A stretch of DNA of 8,309 nt from NCBI GenBank assembly GCA_025929455.1, contig JAICMB010000127.1, positions 1-8,309 on the forward strand. Reading direction: 5' to 3'. The translations under genes were made by a program, and so were the position numbers. Below are positions 6,331 to 8,309 of the stretch, piece by piece; position 1 is the first letter of the stretch, and every line of letters begins with the position of its first letter. The notes beneath the pieces are model-generated. The model had not been told where the DNA came from. It did not search any database and saw nothing but the letters and a program-made list of their open reading frames with translations. This DNA comes from Bryobacteraceae bacterium (GTDB lineage Bacteria > Acidobacteriota > Terriglobia > Bryobacterales > Bryobacteraceae).

Positions 6331-7119
6331 ATGCGTCGCCGGCGGCAGCGGCACGCCGAACATGAGAACCACGAGCGCTGGCTGGTGTCTTATGCCGATT
6401 TCATCACTCTGCTGTTCGCGTTTTTTGTGGTGATGTTTGCGAGTTCGCAGACCGACCGATCTAAGGTCAAGCAGATTTCCGATTCCGTGCGCAAGGCGCT
6501 CGATCACAACGCGGTCACGTCCGCGGTGGCGAGCATCCTGGGCGGAACGGTAGATGAAAAAGGTATTGGAAACGCGCAAATGCGCGGGCCCGGTGGCGCA
6601 AAGTATTTGCAGGACACCACCTCGCCGGCAAATAGTGAATTGCTGTCCTCACTGCGGATCCTTTCCGAAGACCTCAAAAAGGAGATCGAGGACGGCCGGG
6701 TGCAGCTTACGCTCGGCCCGCGCGGCCTGGTGATCAGCTTCCGCCAGGCGGCGTTGTTCCCCTCAGGCGAGGACGTGATCGCGCCCGAACTGTACGCAAG
6801 CATCGAGAAGGTTGCGCGCGCCATCCGGCGCATCCCTAATCCGGTCCGGCTGGAGGGCCACACCGATTCCATACCCATCCACAACGCGCGCTTTCGTAGC
6901 AACTGGGACCTTTCGACCGCCAGGAGCATCGCGCTGCTGACTCTCATGACAGAGCGGTTCGAGGTGCCGGTGGACCGGCTTTCGGTAGCGGGTTACGCAG
7001 ATACGGCGCCCATCGCGGCGAATTCCGATCTCGAGGGCAGACAGAAGAACCGGCGCGTCGATGTGGTGATCCTGAACGAAGCGGGGCGGAAGGGCGAGCC
7101 GCAACGCGCGGGCGGGTAG
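6331..7119 (+). CDS. motB: Flagellar motor stator protein MotB
   Basis: This 262-residue partner of MotA anchors the stator to peptidoglycan. A basic, His-containing cytoplasmic tail (RRRRQRHAEHENHERW) precedes the single membrane segment (about 19-38), in which Asp23 (SYADFITLLFAFF) is the essential ion-binding residue equivalent to E. coli Asp32. A periplasmic linker of about 90 residues follows. The OmpA-like peptidoglycan-binding domain shows LEGHTDS (174-180), NWDLSTARS and GYADTAPIA, with NRRVDVVIL (Arg241/Arg242) near the end. The ATG lies 2 bases after the motA stop, so the two are made together, as usual. Length and domain order are normal for the family. Confidence 0.96.
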   Translation: MRRRRQRHAEHENHERWLVSYADFITLLFAFFVVMFASSQTDRSKVKQISDSVRKALDHNAVTSAVASILGGTVDEKGIGNAQMRGPGGAKYLQDTTSPANSELLSSLRILSEDLKKEIEDGRVQLTLGPRGLVISFRQAALFPSGEDVIAPELYASIEKVARAIRRIPNPVRLEGHTDSIPIHNARFRSNWDLSTARSIALLTLMTERFEVPVDRLSVAGYADTAPIAANSDLEGRQKNRRVDVVILNEAGRKGEPQRAGG

Positions 7120-7167
7120 TGCGGCCGCCGCGTACCGCCGCGTTACCATGAGTACGTCCGTTCTATT

Positions 7168-8309
7168 ATGCTGCGCTTCGTTCGATTTGTGTGTCTGCTC
7201 AGCCTTCCGCTCGCGGGTTTCGCGCAAAACCATGTGCAGCCCGGTACTCTCGCGCCTGACCATGTCCAGCCGGGGACGGTTGCGCCGGATCATGTTCAAC
7301 CCGGAACCGCCGCGCCCACCGAAGATTTGCCGGAAGCCACTATCCGCACGTCCGTCAACATTGTGGTCGCGCCGACCACCGTGCTCGACAAGCACGGCAA
7401 TTACGTGAACGGCCTCAGCGTGTCCGATTTTACGCTGTACGACAACGGCAAGGCGCAGCGGGTCAACGCCGATCTCGCCATGCAACCGATCTCGCTGGTG
7501 CTCGCGGTGCAGTGCAGCTACATGCTGGACGAGATCCTGCCGATGATCCAGCGGATCGGCAATCAGATCGCGGATCAGGTGGCAGGCGCCGACTCCGAGA
7601 TGGCGGTGATGAAATTCGATAGCCGCATCAAAACTCTGCAGGATTTCACCTCCGATGGCGCCAAGGTTGCCGAAGCGCTGCGGACGATTACGCCGGGCAC
7701 GAGTCAGGGCCGCCTGGTAGACGCCACGATCGCAGCCGTGCGCATGCTCAACCATCGCCCGCAAGACCGCCGGCGCATTCTGGTGTTGGTCAGCGAAAAG
7801 CGCGACATCGGCAGCGAGGCGCACCTGCGCGAAGCACTAACGGCCGCGCAATTTGCAAACGTGACCATTTACTCGCTGAACATCTCGCATCTTGAATCCA
7901 TGCTGACCGGTAAGTCCATGCCCCCGCGGCCAAACCCCATACCAGCGACCGCACAGCACGTGCCGGGAGGGGCGCCTTTGACACCCAACACGATCATGCA
8001 GAATGAGGGCAACGGCAACTTCATCCCGCTGTTCGTCGAAATTTTCAAAGGCGCGAAAAGCCTTTTTGTCGACGACCAGCTCGACGTGCTCACGCGCTTC
8101 ACGGGCGGCAAAGAGTATTCGTTCACGCGCACCAAGAACCTGGAGAAGTCGGTGGAGGCGCTGGGCATCGAGATTCACAGTCAATATCTGCTCAGCTACC
8201 GCCCGAACAACCTGGACGAAGGCGGCTTCCATCAAATCCGGGTAGAAGTGAACCGCCCCGAGCTCGACATCCGTACGCGCCCCGGCTACTGGACGGCCGC
8301 GCGCGTCGA
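7168..8309 (+). CDS. Secreted VWFA-related domain protein, acidobacterial type (3' end outside window)
   Basis: The frame is open from ATG 7168 to the window end (380 codons) without a stop. Residues 1-20 (LRFVRFVCLLSLPLAGFAQ) form a Sec signal peptide, probably cut near GFA. Three 10-residue repeats follow (21-50). Next comes the segment common in this family, VNIVVAPTTVLDKHGNYVNG then SDFTLYDNGKAQ, and a von Willebrand A-like domain from about 106. In place of the MIDAS DxSxS the sequence reads LAVQCSYM (112-119), so the metal-binding aspartate is missing. Later landmarks are MKFDSRI, RRRILVLVSEKRDIGSEA, a Pro-rich insert (PPRPNPIPATA), HSQYLLSYRPNN and the family's typical end RTRPGYW, so little is likely missing. 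It follows motB by 48 bases with no evident Shine-Dalgarno. A role in protein binding outside the cytoplasm is likely, but the partner is unknown. Confidence 0.9.
   Translation, partial: MLRFVRFVCLLSLPLAGFAQNHVQPGTLAPDHVQPGTVAPDHVQPGTAAPTEDLPEATIRTSVNIVVAPTTVLDKHGNYVNGLSVSDFTLYDNGKAQRVNADLAMQPISLVLAVQCSYMLDEILPMIQRIGNQIADQVAGADSEMAVMKFDSRIKTLQDFTSDGAKVAEALRTITPGTSQGRLVDATIAAVRMLNHRPQDRRRILVLVSEKRDIGSEAHLREALTAAQFANVTIYSLNISHLESMLTGKSMPPRPNPIPATAQHVPGGAPLTPNTIMQNEGNGNFIPLFVEIFKGAKSLFVDDQLDVLTRFTGGKEYSFTRTKNLEKSVEALGIEIHSQYLLSYRPNNLDEGGFHQIRVEVNRPELDIRTRPGYWTAARV
7228..7317 (+). repeat. Three tandem 30-bp coding repeats
   Basis: Copies at 7228-7257, 7258-7287 and 7288-7317 encode NHVQPGTLAP, DHVQPGTVAP and DHVQPGTAAP just after the signal peptide cleavage region. 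The amino acids are nearly identical, but almost every third codon position differs between copies, so the duplication is old or the protein sequence has been kept by selection. Confidence 0.9.

Noticed and set aside
6331..6381. Arg/His-rich MotB N-terminal tail as a possible metal-binding motif
   Set aside because: Similar basic tails ending in NHERWLVSYADF are common in MotB proteins of several phyla, so nothing unusual is indicated.
7148..7408. Plus-strand open frame starting ATG 7148
   Set aside because: It is out of frame with the VWFA-related gene, which has a signal peptide and family motifs from ATG 7168; the alternative frame shows none.
6763..7824. Minus-strand open frame of 353 codons
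   Set aside because: It lies opposite motB and the VWFA-related gene, both firmly identified; no motif is seen in the antisense translation.

Overview
The window is GC-rich, densely coded bacterial chromosome with short gaps and several overlapping start and stop codons. Three proteins point to an acidobacterium, probably of the Solibacter/Bryobacter type: a secreted VWFA-related protein with the layout common in Acidobacteria, a prepilin ending in a GRRTFFSDQ-type region, and a DUF72 protein of the KHEETPDGALYAEE type. This assignment is from memory of these families, not from a search.

Left part (1-3851, + strand): the C-terminal end of a fibronectin type III protein overlaps (GTGA) an FAH-family hydrolase gene. 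A transaldolase/fructose-6-phosphate-aldolase-type gene follows 4 bases later. A 10-bp perfect palindrome then precedes an enolase-superfamily dehydratase/racemase gene, whose stop overlaps (TGATG) the start of a short-chain dehydrogenase gene. Together these four enzymes cover the classes used in non-phosphorylated sugar-acid breakdown: dehydratase, NAD-linked dehydrogenase, diketo-acid hydrolase and aldolase. A shared pathway is only a hypothesis.

Middle (3876-5149, - strand): a DUF72 (YecE-like) gene and a type IV prepilin gene are joined by a TAATG stop/start overlap. They converge on the dehydrogenase gene with only 24 bases between.

Right part (5188-8309, + strand): a good match to a sigma-28 (FliA-type) flagellar promoter lies in the divergent gap and points at flbD-motA-motB, the flagellar stator genes. 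Next, after 48 bases, comes a secreted VWFA-related protein that runs off the window. It has three 10-residue N-terminal repeats and a degenerate metal-binding motif.

No tRNA, rRNA, CRISPR array, insertion sequence or phage gene was seen. No wholly new system is evident. The best leads are the sigma-28 promoter, the palindrome, the altered catalytic motif in the enolase-superfamily enzyme, and the repeat and degenerate VWA motif of the last protein.
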